DNA of 64,000 nt, taken from assembly GCF_900103585.1 (NCBI RefSeq), contig NZ_FNHV01000006.1, positions 248,001-312,000 on the forward strand, given 5' to 3'. This DNA comes from Streptomyces sp. cf386. Lineage in GTDB: Bacteria; Actinomycetota; Actinomycetes; Streptomycetales; Streptomycetaceae. Under the pieces are notes generated by a model that had not been told where the DNA came from, did not search any database, and saw only the letters and a program-made list of their open reading frames with translations. The translations under genes and the position numbers were made by a program. Below, in pieces: positions 33,452-41,944 of the stretch (position 1 is its first letter; every line of letters starts with the position of its first letter).

Positions 33452-34207
33452 TCAACTCCAGACGTTGCCCTGGTTCTGCCCCCGCGCCCCCTGCTGGCCC
33501 ATGCCGTACTGCGCGGCGAGGCCCGAGCCGATCTGGGCGTTCTGCGGCGGCAGCAGCTCACTGGGCTGGACCAGCGCGAAGCCGGTGCCCATGAAGCTGA
33601 GCTCCCAGCCCTCACCGGTGTTGCCACGGCGCCGGAACACCCCGGAGGAGTGCGTCTGGGCCTGCATCTGGACACGCAGGCCGGTCGACCAGGCGACGAT
33701 CGCGTCGGCGTCGCAGTTGACGTACTTGTCGGGCGTCACCTGCATCATCAGCGGCATGCCGGAGGTCATCAGCGCGACCTTGCCGCGACCGGTGATGTTG
33801 AGCTGGTACTTACCGGAGCCGGAGATGCCGTAGAGGCTGTCCACGGCGATGACCTCGTGGTGCAGCGAGGAGTCCATCGCCAGCACATAGCTGCTGTCGA
33901 CGGTCAGCCCGTCCTGGTCGACGTCCACCAGGTGAACGTGCTGCTTGAGATTGGCGAGGTAGACCGTGCCCTGTCCGTGACAGCGCATCAGGTCCAGGCC
34001 CTCACCGGTCTGCGCACGCGCGCGTCCCTGCTGGTTGTTCTGGTACTCGGCGTCGAACTCGACGAGGCCCTGGTAGGCGACCATGGTGCCCTTGCGGGCG
34101 AGGATGTCGTCGTGGCCCTCCAGGGCGACTCGGAGCATCTGCTTGTTCTGCAGGCTCCAGCGGTCCTGGGTCTGCTGGTCGTTGTAGGCGAAAAGCGGAC
34201 TCTGCAT
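33452..34207 (-). CDS. AIM24 family protein (distal copy)
   Basis: 251 residues of AIM24 (tryptophan RNA-binding attenuator-like) beta-sandwich: ARKGTMVAYQGLVEFD, MRCHGQGTVYLAN, the ISGSGKYQLNITGRG block and GEGWELSFMGTGFALVQP. No signal or membrane span. Third gene of a TerD-AIM24 / AIM24 / AIM24 operon, 12 bp after the middle gene. The start at 34207 has a GGGGGAAA site. The molecular role of bacterial AIM24 proteins is not established. Confidence 0.88.
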   Translation of the reverse strand: MQSPLFAYNDQQTQDRWSLQNKQMLRVALEGHDDILARKGTMVAYQGLVEFDAEYQNNQQGRARAQTGEGLDLMRCHGQGTVYLANLKQHVHLVDVDQDGLTVDSSYVLAMDSSLHHEVIAVDSLYGISGSGKYQLNITGRGKVALMTSGMPLMMQVTPDKYVNCDADAIVAWSTGLRVQMQAQTHSSGVFRRRGNTGEGWELSFMGTGFALVQPSELLPPQNAQIGSGLAAQYGMGQQGARGQNQGNVWS

Positions 34208-34219
34208 GGCGTTTCCCCC

Positions 34220-34900
34220 TCAGCCCCGGACCCGGAGACGGTCGGTGCTGTCCTCGCTGGGCTGGACTACGACGATGCCCTGGCCGGAGAAGGCCATCTG
34301 GTAGGCCTCGCCACTGCCCCGGCCGATGAGCGACTGCGCCTTGAAGCTGCGCTTGCCCTTCACCTTGAGGTTCGGGGACCAGGCGACGAGCGCGTCCGGG
34401 TCGACGTACGTCTCGTCCTCGCCACCGCCGCAGTCGACGACGATCGGCTTGCCCCGGGAGGTCAGCGCGACCCAGCCCTGCCCGGAGATCTTGGTGTTCC
34501 ACAGACCTTGACCGGCGAACTTCGCCAGGCCCTTCACGCGCTCGACGCCCCAGGTGAGGTGAGCGTCGAAGGCGAGCAGGTTGGTGGCGTTGACGGAGAT
34601 GCCGTCGCCGTTGAGGTTGATGACGACGACGTTGGCGCCGTAGTCGGCGAGGTAGAGCAGACCGTCCCCCGAGCACTTCATCAGGGGCGCGCCCTCACCG
34701 GTCATCCAGTCCTTGGCGATCTGGCGCACGGCCGGCGGGTTGGGCTCGTACTGGACGAAGCCCTCGTAGGCGGTCATCGACCCCACGCGCGCGAAGAGGT
34801 CGTTCCCGGTCTGCATGGCGACCTTCAGCATGTGGTTGCCGTGGTTCTCCATGCGGGCGGTGACGGGTGCGGGGGCGTAGCCCGCGAGCGGCTGGTTCAT
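34220..34900 (-). CDS. AIM24 family protein (middle copy)
   Basis: 226 residues, covering one AIM24 domain: ARVGSMTAYEGFVQYE, MKCSGDGLLYLADYG, ISGQGWVALTSRGKP, GSGEAYQMAFSGQGIVVVQPS. Paralogous to both neighbours. The ATG at 34900 with GGGAG follows the TerD-AIM24 stop by 11 bp. Confidence 0.9.
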   Translation of the reverse strand: MNQPLAGYAPAPVTARMENHGNHMLKVAMQTGNDLFARVGSMTAYEGFVQYEPNPPAVRQIAKDWMTGEGAPLMKCSGDGLLYLADYGANVVVINLNGDGISVNATNLLAFDAHLTWGVERVKGLAKFAGQGLWNTKISGQGWVALTSRGKPIVVDCGGGEDETYVDPDALVAWSPNLKVKGKRSFKAQSLIGRGSGEAYQMAFSGQGIVVVQPSEDSTDRLRVRG

Positions 34901-34911
34901 GACGGGCTCCC

Positions 34912-36648
34912 TCAGATCTCGTACGGCTGGACGACGATGAAGTTGCCGGGCGCGCCACGGAACTGGAGGTTGACGCTCTCTCCGGTGTCGCCGGGGTAGG
35001 CGTTGCGGCGCATCCGCACCTGGCTGGAGACGACCACCTGGGAGGCGGCCGACCAGGCGACGACGGCGTTGCAGTCGGCGAACGTCGTGGGCGTGACCGG
35101 GAGCACCACGGGGGTGCCGTGGGTCTTCACGACGATCGTGCCGGTGCCCGTGAACTGCATCGTGAACAGCGCGCCACCGGGGATGCCGTGTCCCTCGATG
35201 CGGCGGACCTCGTACTGGAGGCTCTCGTCGAAGGCGAGGACGTTCTCCGCGGAGACGCAGATGCCGTCGCCCTGGAGCTCGATGGGGTGCAGCATCGAGG
35301 AGTTCTCGGCGAGGAACACCTGGCCCTGGCCGGTGCAGCGCATCAGCTGCATCTCCTGGCCGGTCGCGTTGCCCACGATCCGGCCGGCGAACCCGGCGCC
35401 CTTGTAGCTGAAGTCGACCTTGCCCTGGTAGAGCACCATGCTGCCCTGCCGGGCCAGCACGGGATGCCCGCCGATGCCGAGGTCGACCCGGACCATCTTC
35501 TTGTTCTGCTGGGTCCAGCGCTGGCCGGTGGGCGTCTCCTTGAACTGCTGGAGCGCGGCGGCCACGCCGGGCCCCTGGGGCGCGCCTTGCGGGACTCCCT
35601 GAGGGGCGCCCTGCGGGGCTCCGTAGGGCGCCTGCTGGCCCGGGACCTGGCCGTAGCCGGGGGGCGGGGTCGGCTGGCCGTAACCGGGCGGCAGGGTCGG
35701 GGCCTGCGGGGCCTGGGGCTGGGGGTAACCGGGGGGCGGTGGGGCGGTCGGGGCGGACGTCTGGCCGTACGGCGCCTGCTGGCCGGGCTGTCCGTACGGC
35801 TGCTGCTGACCCGGCTGGCCGTAGGGCGCGGGGGCCGGAGCCGGGGGCGGCGGGGTGCCGCCGGGCGGCGTCATGGGCGCGACGATGGTGGGCTGGGCGT
35901 GCACCGACGGTGCGGGCGCAGGGGCCGGGGGCGCCGGAGCGGCGGCCGGCGGGGGCGCGAAGCCCTGCGCGGCGGGCTGCGGAGCGGGGGCCGGGGCGGG
36001 CGCGGGAGCCTGCGCGGCCGGGGCGCCGAACGCAGGAGCCGCAGCGGCCTGCGCGGGCGGGGCGAAGCCGGGGGCGGCCCCGGTCTGCGGCTGCTGCTGC
36101 GGGGCGGCGGGCGCCTCCTCTTCGGCGACTTCGCCGCCGAAGTTCCTCAGCAGCGCGTCGAGGCCGCCGTCGAAGCCCTGGCCGACCGCGGCGAACCGCC
36201 AGACGTCCTTCAGGTAGAAGTCACCCAGCATCACGGCGCGTTCGGTGGAGAACTCCGAGCCGTTGAAGGCGTACCGGGCCACCTCCTCGCCGCCGGCGAC
36301 GATACGGATGTACCCAGGGCTGATCTGCGACATCTGTCCGGCGCCGTCGATCGTCGCCGTGAAGGACAGCTTCTGGATCTGCGGGGGGATCTTGTCGAGT
36401 GTGACCCGGAAGGACTCCGTGTCACCGGCCTGGGTACCGAGGAGCTGGATGGACTCCTCGGGGGACTTCGGCTGGTTGAAGAAGACGAAGTAGCGGTCGT
36501 CCGAGAGCCGTTCGTCGGCGTCGAGACCGAAGCAGCTGATGTCGAAGCTCAGCCCTGGGGCGGAGATCTGCACGCCTACGTACAGATCCGTGCCCGCGGT
36601 GAGGTCACTGATCTTGGCCTTGTGGCCGCGTTGGAATTCCCTGGCCAT
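34912..36648 (-). CDS. TerD-domain / AIM24-domain fusion protein
   Basis: 578 residues. Residues 1-172 form a TerD (tellurite/stress) domain: SFDISCFGLDADERLSDDRYFVFFNQ, RVAGGEEVARY-like core and WRFAAVGQGFDGGL. The calcium-binding GDNLTGEGDGDDE loop of classical TerD is absent (GTQAGDTES instead). Residues about 175-365 are a Pro/Ala/Gln-rich linker with PYGQPGQQ repeats. Residues about 370-578 form an AIM24 domain. Start at 36648 (MAREFQRGHK). Leads the AIM24 operon; a surface- or membrane-stress role is inferred from TerD relatives. Confidence 0.9.
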   Translation of the reverse strand: MAREFQRGHKAKISDLTAGTDLYVGVQISAPGLSFDISCFGLDADERLSDDRYFVFFNQPKSPEESIQLLGTQAGDTESFRVTLDKIPPQIQKLSFTATIDGAGQMSQISPGYIRIVAGGEEVARYAFNGSEFSTERAVMLGDFYLKDVWRFAAVGQGFDGGLDALLRNFGGEVAEEEAPAAPQQQPQTGAAPGFAPPAQAAAAPAFGAPAAQAPAPAPAPAPQPAAQGFAPPPAAAPAPPAPAPAPSVHAQPTIVAPMTPPGGTPPPPAPAPAPYGQPGQQQPYGQPGQQAPYGQTSAPTAPPPPGYPQPQAPQAPTLPPGYGQPTPPPGYGQVPGQQAPYGAPQGAPQGVPQGAPQGPGVAAALQQFKETPTGQRWTQQNKKMVRVDLGIGGHPVLARQGSMVLYQGKVDFSYKGAGFAGRIVGNATGQEMQLMRCTGQGQVFLAENSSMLHPIELQGDGICVSAENVLAFDESLQYEVRRIEGHGIPGGALFTMQFTGTGTIVVKTHGTPVVLPVTPTTFADCNAVVAWSAASQVVVSSQVRMRRNAYPGDTGESVNLQFRGAPGNFIVVQPYEI

Positions 36649-36798
36649 GCGTAACGACCGTCCCCCATCCCGATTGCGAGTGCGTCGCGCCAGGCTAACG
36701 GCAAACTCGGACATCGGACGAAGCCGGTACAGACCCGGTACACAACCCCCGCCCGGCCGGACCGGAAGCACCGCCTCCGGGGCTGTCTCAGCGAGCGG

Positions 36799-37395
36799 TC
36801 ACTCGCCGCGCGCACCGGGCACATGGGGCAGCCGCTCGGCGGCGACCACGCCCTCCAGGTAGCCCTTCGCCCGCTCGGTGCGGGGATACCCCTCCAGCAG
36901 CCGCCAGAAGCGGGGCCCGTGGCCGGGCACCAGAAGATGCGCGAGCTCGTGGAGGAGGACGTAGTCGACGACGTACTCGGGCATGCCCTGCAGACGGTGC
37001 GAAAGACGGATGCTCCCCTCGGCCGGAGTGCACGAGCCCCAGCGGGTGTTCTGGTTGGTGACCCAGCGCACCGAGCTGGGCCGGGCCCGGCCGTCGAAGT
37101 ACTGTGCCGACAACTGCTCCGCGCGCTCGGCCAGTTCGGCGTCGCCGAGCACCTGCTTGCTCTCCTGGGCGGCCAGCTTGTCGAGCATGACGTTTACCCA
37201 GCGCTGCTCCTCGGCCTCGGACATCCGGGCAGGGATGAGCACGACGGTGCGATCGCCCTCGCGGTACGCCGAGACCGTCCGGCGGCGCCGGGCGCTTCTG
37301 CGGACCTCGATCGCGCTCGCCCCCGAGCCGCTCTGCGGCGGGCTCGTCGTACTGCGCTGTGGCGTTCCGGCGCGGTGCAGTGGGTCGGCGGACAC
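36799..37395 (-). CDS. YgjP-like (DUF45) zinc metallopeptidase
   Basis: About 198 residues. The zinc motif is in LLHELAHLLVPGHGPRFW: HExxH with a third His seven residues on. The upstream block VTNQNTRWGSCTPAEGSIRLSHRL is diagnostic for the DUF45/WLM-like group. GTG at 37395 (VSADPLHRAG) is chosen; ATG at 37419 is possible. Function unknown; DNA-protein crosslink proteases of the SprT/WLM type are relatives. Confidence 0.87.
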   Translation of the reverse strand: MSADPLHRAGTPQRSTTSPPQSGSGASAIEVRRSARRRRTVSAYREGDRTVVLIPARMSEAEEQRWVNVMLDKLAAQESKQVLGDAELAERAEQLSAQYFDGRARPSSVRWVTNQNTRWGSCTPAEGSIRLSHRLQGMPEYVVDYVLLHELAHLLVPGHGPRFWRLLEGYPRTERAKGYLEGVVAAERLPHVPGARGE

Positions 37396-37498
37396 GCCCC
37401 GACCGTACCCGCTGGGCATGGGGGAAGTCCCGCCTCATGGACAGTTCGATGCTGATCCCCCGCCATGCGTTTGATTTGTACGACGAATATCCACCACC

Positions 37499-37507
37499 TG
37501 TGGACAA
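37499..37507. promoter_or_regulatory. DnaA-box-like site between YgjP and E1-like genes
   Basis: TGTGGACAA is the exact complement of TTGTCCACA, the Streptomyces DnaA-box consensus. It lies in the 222-bp divergent gap. The rest of this gap is AT-richer than average (TTTGATTTGTACGACGAAT) and probably carries both promoters. Confidence 0.5.
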
Positions 37508-37617
37508 CTTTCGACGCCGGGCGCCGCGTCCGGGCATGCTGACAGTCACAGGCGGAGCTACGACCGAGCTCCACCGGCACAACGGGGACGTTCCACGACG
37601 GCTACGGGGGCCTGTTC

Positions 37618-38928
37618 ATGCACGCGACGGTTTCACCCATTTCGAAAGCTTCGCCCGTTTCAGCGGCTTCGACGACTTCAGCGGATCCGACGGCTCCACT
37701 GGATTCGACGGCTCCACTGGTGAAGCCCGCGCTACGGCGAGGGTGGCGCGACCTCAACACCGTGCAGTTCGGGATGACTCCGGCGCACGCGATGACAGTG
37801 GGTCCGATGGACACGGCGACGGGCAGTTTCCTCGACCTGCTCAACGGCACACGCGGACCGGAGCTGCTGCGGGAAGAGGGCCGCCGCATGGATCTGCCGG
37901 ACGGTCATGTCGACGGGCTGGTGCGGCGACTCGCGCGGGCCGGGTTACTCGACGACGCGAAGGGAGGCGGCCCGGCCGCCGATGCCCTGCGCGGCAAGAA
38001 GGAGGTCCTGGACCGGCTGCGCCCCGATCTGGCCTCCCTGTCCCTGACCACGTCCGAGCCGGGCGGGGCTATCGATCGCCTGGCCGCCCGCCGCTCATTG
38101 CGCGTGCAGGTCAGGGGTGCCGGCCGGGTGGGCGCGATGGTGGCCTCGCTGCTGTCGGGCGCAGGCGTCGGCGAGGTCGACGTACGCGACGTCGGCCGCG
38201 TCGAGCCCTGGGACGTGGCACCCGGCGGACTGCCCACCGAGGCGATCGGCGACCGCAGGGACGAGGCGGCGCGACGGGCCGCACGCCGCGCAGCGCCGGA
38301 CCGCCCACCGCGCCGCGACCCCCGGTCGACTTCCAGCGAGGACAGCACAGGCCATTCCCTGGTGATCATCGCCCCGCGGGACGATGTCGCCGTGCACGCA
38401 CCCTCCCCGTCCGCCGCCGAACCCCTCATCACTTCCGGTACGCCCCATCTGTACGTCGGCGTCGTGGAGGGAACCGGGGTTGTCGGCCCGCTCGTCCTGC
38501 CCGGCGAGACCGGCTGCGCCGGCTGTCTCGACCAGGGGCGCGCCGACCGGGACCCGACCTGGCCCCGCCTGGTCGCGCAGTGGCGCTCGGGCTCCGGAAA
38601 GACGCGTCAGGTGCCACCTTGCGATCTGGCGCTGGCCGCCTCGGTCGCCGGACTGGCGGCCGCACACGCCCTCACCTTCCTGGATGGCCACGCTCCGTCG
38701 AGCGCGGGTGCACGCTGGGAGGCGTCCCTGCCCGGTCTGAGCTGGCACGCCCGGCCCGTTTGGGCACACCCGGCATGCCTCTGCGGCGCCGCGGAAAAAG
38801 GTGAGCGAGAACACCCCTCCGAGGAAGAGGAGTCGCACGAGACAATGGCGGAGCAACGGCCGTCGAAGGAGTCACGCCGTACGGCAGACACGAAGCGGCC
38901 GGCTGGGACCTGGAGGGCGCATGTCTGA
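37618..38928 (+). CDS. E1-like (ThiF) protein with N-terminal cyclodehydratase/RRE-like domain
   Basis: 436 residues. Residues about 35-120 resemble the winged-helix (RRE-like) domain of azoline cyclodehydratase C-proteins (RRGWRDLNTVQFGM ... VDGLVRRLARAGLLDDA). Residues about 160-400 are a ThiF/E1 adenylation-type fold: VQVRGAGRVGAMVASLLSGAG (Rossmann), DVRDVGRVEPWD, then GCAGC and PACLCG, the paired CxxC/CxC zinc site of E1 enzymes. No substrate peptide gene is adjacent. Leu110 is a TTA codon (37945-37947), so translation should need bldA. Its end overlaps the ABC1 kinase start by 8 bp. Confidence 0.8.
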   Translation: MHATVSPISKASPVSAASTTSADPTAPLDSTAPLVKPALRRGWRDLNTVQFGMTPAHAMTVGPMDTATGSFLDLLNGTRGPELLREEGRRMDLPDGHVDGLVRRLARAGLLDDAKGGGPAADALRGKKEVLDRLRPDLASLSLTTSEPGGAIDRLAARRSLRVQVRGAGRVGAMVASLLSGAGVGEVDVRDVGRVEPWDVAPGGLPTEAIGDRRDEAARRAARRAAPDRPPRRDPRSTSSEDSTGHSLVIIAPRDDVAVHAPSPSAAEPLITSGTPHLYVGVVEGTGVVGPLVLPGETGCAGCLDQGRADRDPTWPRLVAQWRSGSGKTRQVPPCDLALAASVAGLAAAHALTFLDGHAPSSAGARWEASLPGLSWHARPVWAHPACLCGAAEKGEREHPSEEEESHETMAEQRPSKESRRTADTKRPAGTWRAHV

Positions 38929-40291
38929 TCTTCCCCGCAAGGCGGTCACGCGAACCGCCAAGCTCGCCGCGCTCCCGCTCGGCTTCGCCGGGCGGGCGAC
39001 CTGGGGGCTTGGCAAGCGGATCGTCGGCGAGTCCGCGGAGATCGTCGGCCGTGAGCTGCAGCAGCGCACCGCCGAGCAGATGTTCAAGGTGCTCGGCGAG
39101 CTCAAGGGCGGCGCGATGAAGTTCGGCCAGGCCCTGTCCGTGTTCGAGTCCGCCTTGCCCGAGGAGATCGCCGGCCCCTACCGCGCGGCTCTCACGAAGC
39201 TGCAGGAGGCGGCACCTCCGATGCCGACACGCACCGTGCACACGGTGCTGGCGGAGCGGCTGGGCGAGAACTGGCACGACCTGTTCCTGGAGTTCGAGGA
39301 CAAGCCCGCCGCGGCGGCCTCGATCGGCCAGGTGCATCGCGGGGTGTGGCACGACGGCCGAGAGGTGGCGGTCAAGGTCCAGTACCCGGGAGCCGGCGAG
39401 GCCCTCCTGTCCGATTTGAATCAATTGAGCCGCTTTGCCCGCCTGTTGGGTCCGCTGATCCCCGGCATGGACATCAAGCCGCTGATCGCGGAGCTCAAGG
39501 ACCGGGTCTCCGAGGAACTGGACTACGGCCTGGAGGCCCAGGCCCAGCAGGCGCACGCGGAGGAGTTCTCCGACGACCCGGACGTCGTCGTGCCGGCAGT
39601 GGTCCACCATTGCGATCAGGTCCTGATCACGGAGTGGATCGAGGGCGTACCGCTCTCGGAGGTGATCTCGAACGGCACCCAGGAGCAGCGCGATCGCGCC
39701 GGCCAGCTTCTGGCCCGCTTCCTTTTCTCCGGCCCGGCCCGCACCGGCCTTCTGCACGCCGACCCACACCCCGGCAACTTCCGCCTCCTGCCGGGCGGCC
39801 CGGACGGCGAGGACGACTGGCGGCTCGGCGTGCTGGACTTCGGCACGGTCGATCGCCTCCCGGGCGGGCTGCCGACCCCCATCGGCGACTCCCTGCGAAT
39901 GACCCTGGACGGCGAGGCGGACACCGTCTACGAACTCCTCTGCGCGGAGGGCTTCGTCAAGGAGTCAATAGACCTCGACCCCGACGCGGTCCTCGACTAC
40001 CTCCTGCCGATCATCGAACCGGCTCAGGTCGACGAGTTCACCTTCACCCGCGGCTGGATGCGCAGCCAGGCCGCCCGGGTGGCCGACCCGCGCTCCCCCG
40101 CCTACCAGCTGGGCAAGCGGCTCAACCTGCCCCCGGCGTACCTCCTCATCCACCGCGTGACGTTGAGCACAATCGGCGTGCTGTGCCAGCTGGGCGCGAC
40201 GGTACGACTGCGCGAGGAGCTGGAGGAGTGGCTGCCGGGGTTCGCACCGGAGGAACTGACGGACGAGGAGGAGTCGGCGGCGGAGGCATGA
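38921..40291 (+). CDS. ABC1/AarF-family atypical kinase
   Basis: 456 residues. Family motifs are seen in order: the KxGQ region LKGGAMKFGQALS, the Ala-rich loop AAASIGQVHRG, VAVKVQYPG (catalytic Lys), ELDYGLEAQAQ (Glu), HADPHPGNFRL (catalytic loop) and DFGTVDR. UbiB/ADCK relatives support quinone and lipid metabolism through an unusual ATPase; the mycobacterial homologue is Rv3197. The ATG at 38921 with GGAGGG upstream overlaps the E1-like gene. Confidence 0.92.
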   Translation: MSDLPRKAVTRTAKLAALPLGFAGRATWGLGKRIVGESAEIVGRELQQRTAEQMFKVLGELKGGAMKFGQALSVFESALPEEIAGPYRAALTKLQEAAPPMPTRTVHTVLAERLGENWHDLFLEFEDKPAAAASIGQVHRGVWHDGREVAVKVQYPGAGEALLSDLNQLSRFARLLGPLIPGMDIKPLIAELKDRVSEELDYGLEAQAQQAHAEEFSDDPDVVVPAVVHHCDQVLITEWIEGVPLSEVISNGTQEQRDRAGQLLARFLFSGPARTGLLHADPHPGNFRLLPGGPDGEDDWRLGVLDFGTVDRLPGGLPTPIGDSLRMTLDGEADTVYELLCAEGFVKESIDLDPDAVLDYLLPIIEPAQVDEFTFTRGWMRSQAARVADPRSPAYQLGKRLNLPPAYLLIHRVTLSTIGVLCQLGATVRLREELEEWLPGFAPEELTDEEESAAEA

Positions 40292-40297
40292 GCCTGG

Positions 40298-40507
40298 CTA
40301 CCACCAGGCCGAGTCCAGTCGCCCTTCGATCGCTCTGAGGTTCTCTCGGGAGCAGGTGTCGCAGAAGTAGTGGCGGACGCCGTTCTCCACGGAGCAGGTC
40401 CAGGTGGGCTGCGGGGCCTTGGCCCGGGTGCCGCACCGGGCACACACGAGGGGCTGGGGCTCCGTGGAGGAACCGCCGTTGTCACTGCCTCCGGGAAGAC
40501 TCGTCAC
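40298..40507 (-). CDS. Small zinc-ribbon protein
   Basis: 69 residues with two Cys pairs: LVCARCGTRA and YFCDTCSREN, a likely zinc ribbon, between which lies TWTCSVENG. GTG at 40507 gives (V)TSLPGGSDNG; the longer frame is unsupported. It is convergent with the ABC1 gene, 6 bp apart. Function unknown. Confidence 0.75.
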   Translation of the reverse strand: MTSLPGGSDNGGSSTEPQPLVCARCGTRAKAPQPTWTCSVENGVRHYFCDTCSRENLRAIEGRLDSAWW

Positions 40508-40553
40508 TCGGCGACGATAGCGCCGCCACCGCCTGATCTGCGGGCACAACGCA

Positions 40554-40593
40554 CCGCGGGGGCCGGTCCGTTCACACGAACCGGCCCCCGCGG
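40554..40593. terminator. Strong hairpin terminator
   Basis: CCGCGGGGGCCGG and CCGGCCCCCGCGG form a perfect 13-bp stem around a 14-nt loop, in the gap after the wblC-linked small gene on the minus strand. Confidence 0.85.
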
Positions 40594-40643
40594 GGAGCTA
40601 CCGCCTCCCTGGTCGGGAGGCCACCGTCTGGTGGTGTGGGCGG

Positions 40644-40814
40644 CTACTGCATGACCGCCTTGGCGAGCGCGCGGCGGGCGCGCATCGAGGCGCGCTCGGC
40701 CCGGCGCTGCATGCGGCGAGCGGTCGCCACATGCGCGGCCCGGCGTTCCCGCTGGGCGTCATGCCGTAGCTCGTGCATATGCGCACGTGCCAGGGCTTCT
40801 TGGATGAGTTGCAT
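40644..40814 (-). CDS. Small basic protein downstream of wblC
   Basis: 56 residues, about a third Arg/Lys/His and Ala-rich (RMQRRAERASMRARRALAKAVMQ), predicted helical. ATG at 40814 has AGGAA nearby. An alternative ATG at 40967 sits in the wblC stop (ATGA overlap) and would give 107 residues, so coupled translation is possible. Function unknown. Confidence 0.6.
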   Translation of the reverse strand: MQLIQEALARAHMHELRHDAQRERRAAHVATARRMQRRAERASMRARRALAKAVMQ

Positions 40815-40963
40815 CTCTCGGTTCCTGTTCTGACGCGATTCGTTCGCGCCGCGTGTGGTGAAGTCTTCAGGCGCGGAGCCTGCGAGCTCGTGGGTGGACG
40901 GCTTCATCGGGGCCTGCTTCTGGGGGTCGTGCGTGAGGGGGCGGTCGATCGTTCCTGCGGTGT

Positions 40964-41332
40964 TCATGCCGTGACCGGGTTCTTGCGCGGGCGACCACGC
41001 GGCCGCTTCCGGGCGACGACAACACCCTGGACGAACAGCTCGCCACCCCAGACGCCCCAGGGCTCACGCCGCTCCTTGGCGCCGGCGAGGCAGGCCTCGA
41101 CCAGCGGGCAGGTACGGCAGAGGGACTTGGCGTACTCGACGTCCGCCGGCGACTCGGCGAAGAAGACCTCCGGGTCGTAGGAACGGCAGGGGACGGGTAC
41201 GCCGAGGTTCTCGATGGCGTCGTCGAGCGCGGTGAGCGCAGTGAGCGGAGTCAAGGTGGAGTCCTCCGTGAGGCCGGGCTTGGGGATCACGTCTGAAGGC
41301 GGTACGGACGGGGCGTGCGCTTCGAGTTGCAC
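40964..41332 (-). CDS. wblC: WhiB-like regulator WblC (WhiB7)
   Basis: 122 residues. Iron-sulfur ligands are Cys in VPCRSY, LCRTCPLVEAC (C-x2-C-x5-C), followed by the sigma-contact turn PWGVWGGE and the C-terminal AT-hook RPRGRPRKN that defines WhiB7. WhiB7/WblC binds the principal sigma factor and AT-rich DNA to switch on intrinsic antibiotic-resistance genes. The start is GTG at 41332 with GAGGAA upstream. Expression is probably controlled by the leader described at 41345-41950. Homologous to Rv3197A and likewise beside an ABC1 kinase gene. Confidence 0.95.
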   Translation of the reverse strand: MQLEAHAPSVPPSDVIPKPGLTEDSTLTPLTALTALDDAIENLGVPVPCRSYDPEVFFAESPADVEYAKSLCRTCPLVEACLAGAKERREPWGVWGGELFVQGVVVARKRPRGRPRKNPVTA

Positions 41333-41447
41333 GGTTCGTCTTCCTCGTCTGTTCGTTCCGGTCCTGTAGGACCGGGTGGCGGCTGGTACCGGGTCTTTCC
41401 TTGCCCGAGGCCCCTTCGCTCCGTCATCCCGTTGGGGGACAAACAGA

Positions 41448-41482
41448 AGGGCCGCGGATCCCGGATGGGGTTCCGCGGCCCT
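41448..41482 (-). terminator. Rho-independent attenuator in wblC leader
   Basis: On the minus strand AGGGCCGCGGAACCCC pairs with GGGATCCGCGGCCCT around a short loop and is followed by TTCTGTTTGTC, a U-rich tract. It sits 23 bp after the upstream ORF stop and about 115 bp before the wblC start, as expected of an attenuator. Confidence 0.88.
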
Positions 41483-41505
41483 GAAGGCGCCGGCCTGATC
41501 GACTG

Positions 41506-41832
41506 TCAGGCTGGATCACTCCAGGGTTCTGGCCCACGGAAGGCCCACATCTGGTGGTGCTGCGTCGTCTGCTTCCGGAATCCGGCACCGGTCGCCGTGA
41601 AGGCATAGGCGTGCGCCTTTGCCTCTACTGCCGCTTCCAGTGCCTTGGTCGGTCGCTCATTGCGCTCACGGACGGGAAGGCCCGCGAGAGACAGGGAGGA
41701 CGCCGGACGCACGGCACGGATGCCGGACAGACCGGTGCCCGGGTTGGAGGCGCCGAGCATGCACAGGGAAGCGACGACCGAGCGATCGGTCATTTTGACG
41801 ATGCTGATGGAGCTGCTGTTAATGCTGATCAC
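41506..41832 (-). CDS. Upstream ORF (leader peptide) of wblC
   Basis: 108 codons from GTG 41832, which has a strong AGGAGG site 10 bp upstream. Starts (V)ISINSSSISIVKMTDRS and ends shortly before the attenuator hairpin. Ribosome stalling in such a uORF is known to allow read-through into whiB7/wblC under translation-inhibiting antibiotics. The peptide itself resembles no protein I know, and only its start and position argue for translation. Confidence 0.6.
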   Translation of the reverse strand: MISINSSSISIVKMTDRSVVASLCMLGASNPGTGLSGIRAVRPASSLSLAGLPVRERNERPTKALEAAVEAKAHAYAFTATGAGFRKQTTQHHQMWAFRGPEPWSDPA

Positions 41833-41944
41833 TGGACTCGCCTCCTCTCGGCGTCTCGGGGGACTGGGGTGAACCAGTCCGACGGGTATGCAAGTAGAAC
41901 ACGGAATTGGGGCCTCCGAGAAGGCCTCCGTTCCCGTGGCTAAG

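Noticed and set aside
37359..38804. 481-codon frame spanning the promoter and body of the E1-like gene
   Set aside because: Overlaps the E1-like gene in another frame and lacks any motif; the frame from 37618 contains the Rossmann and zinc motifs.
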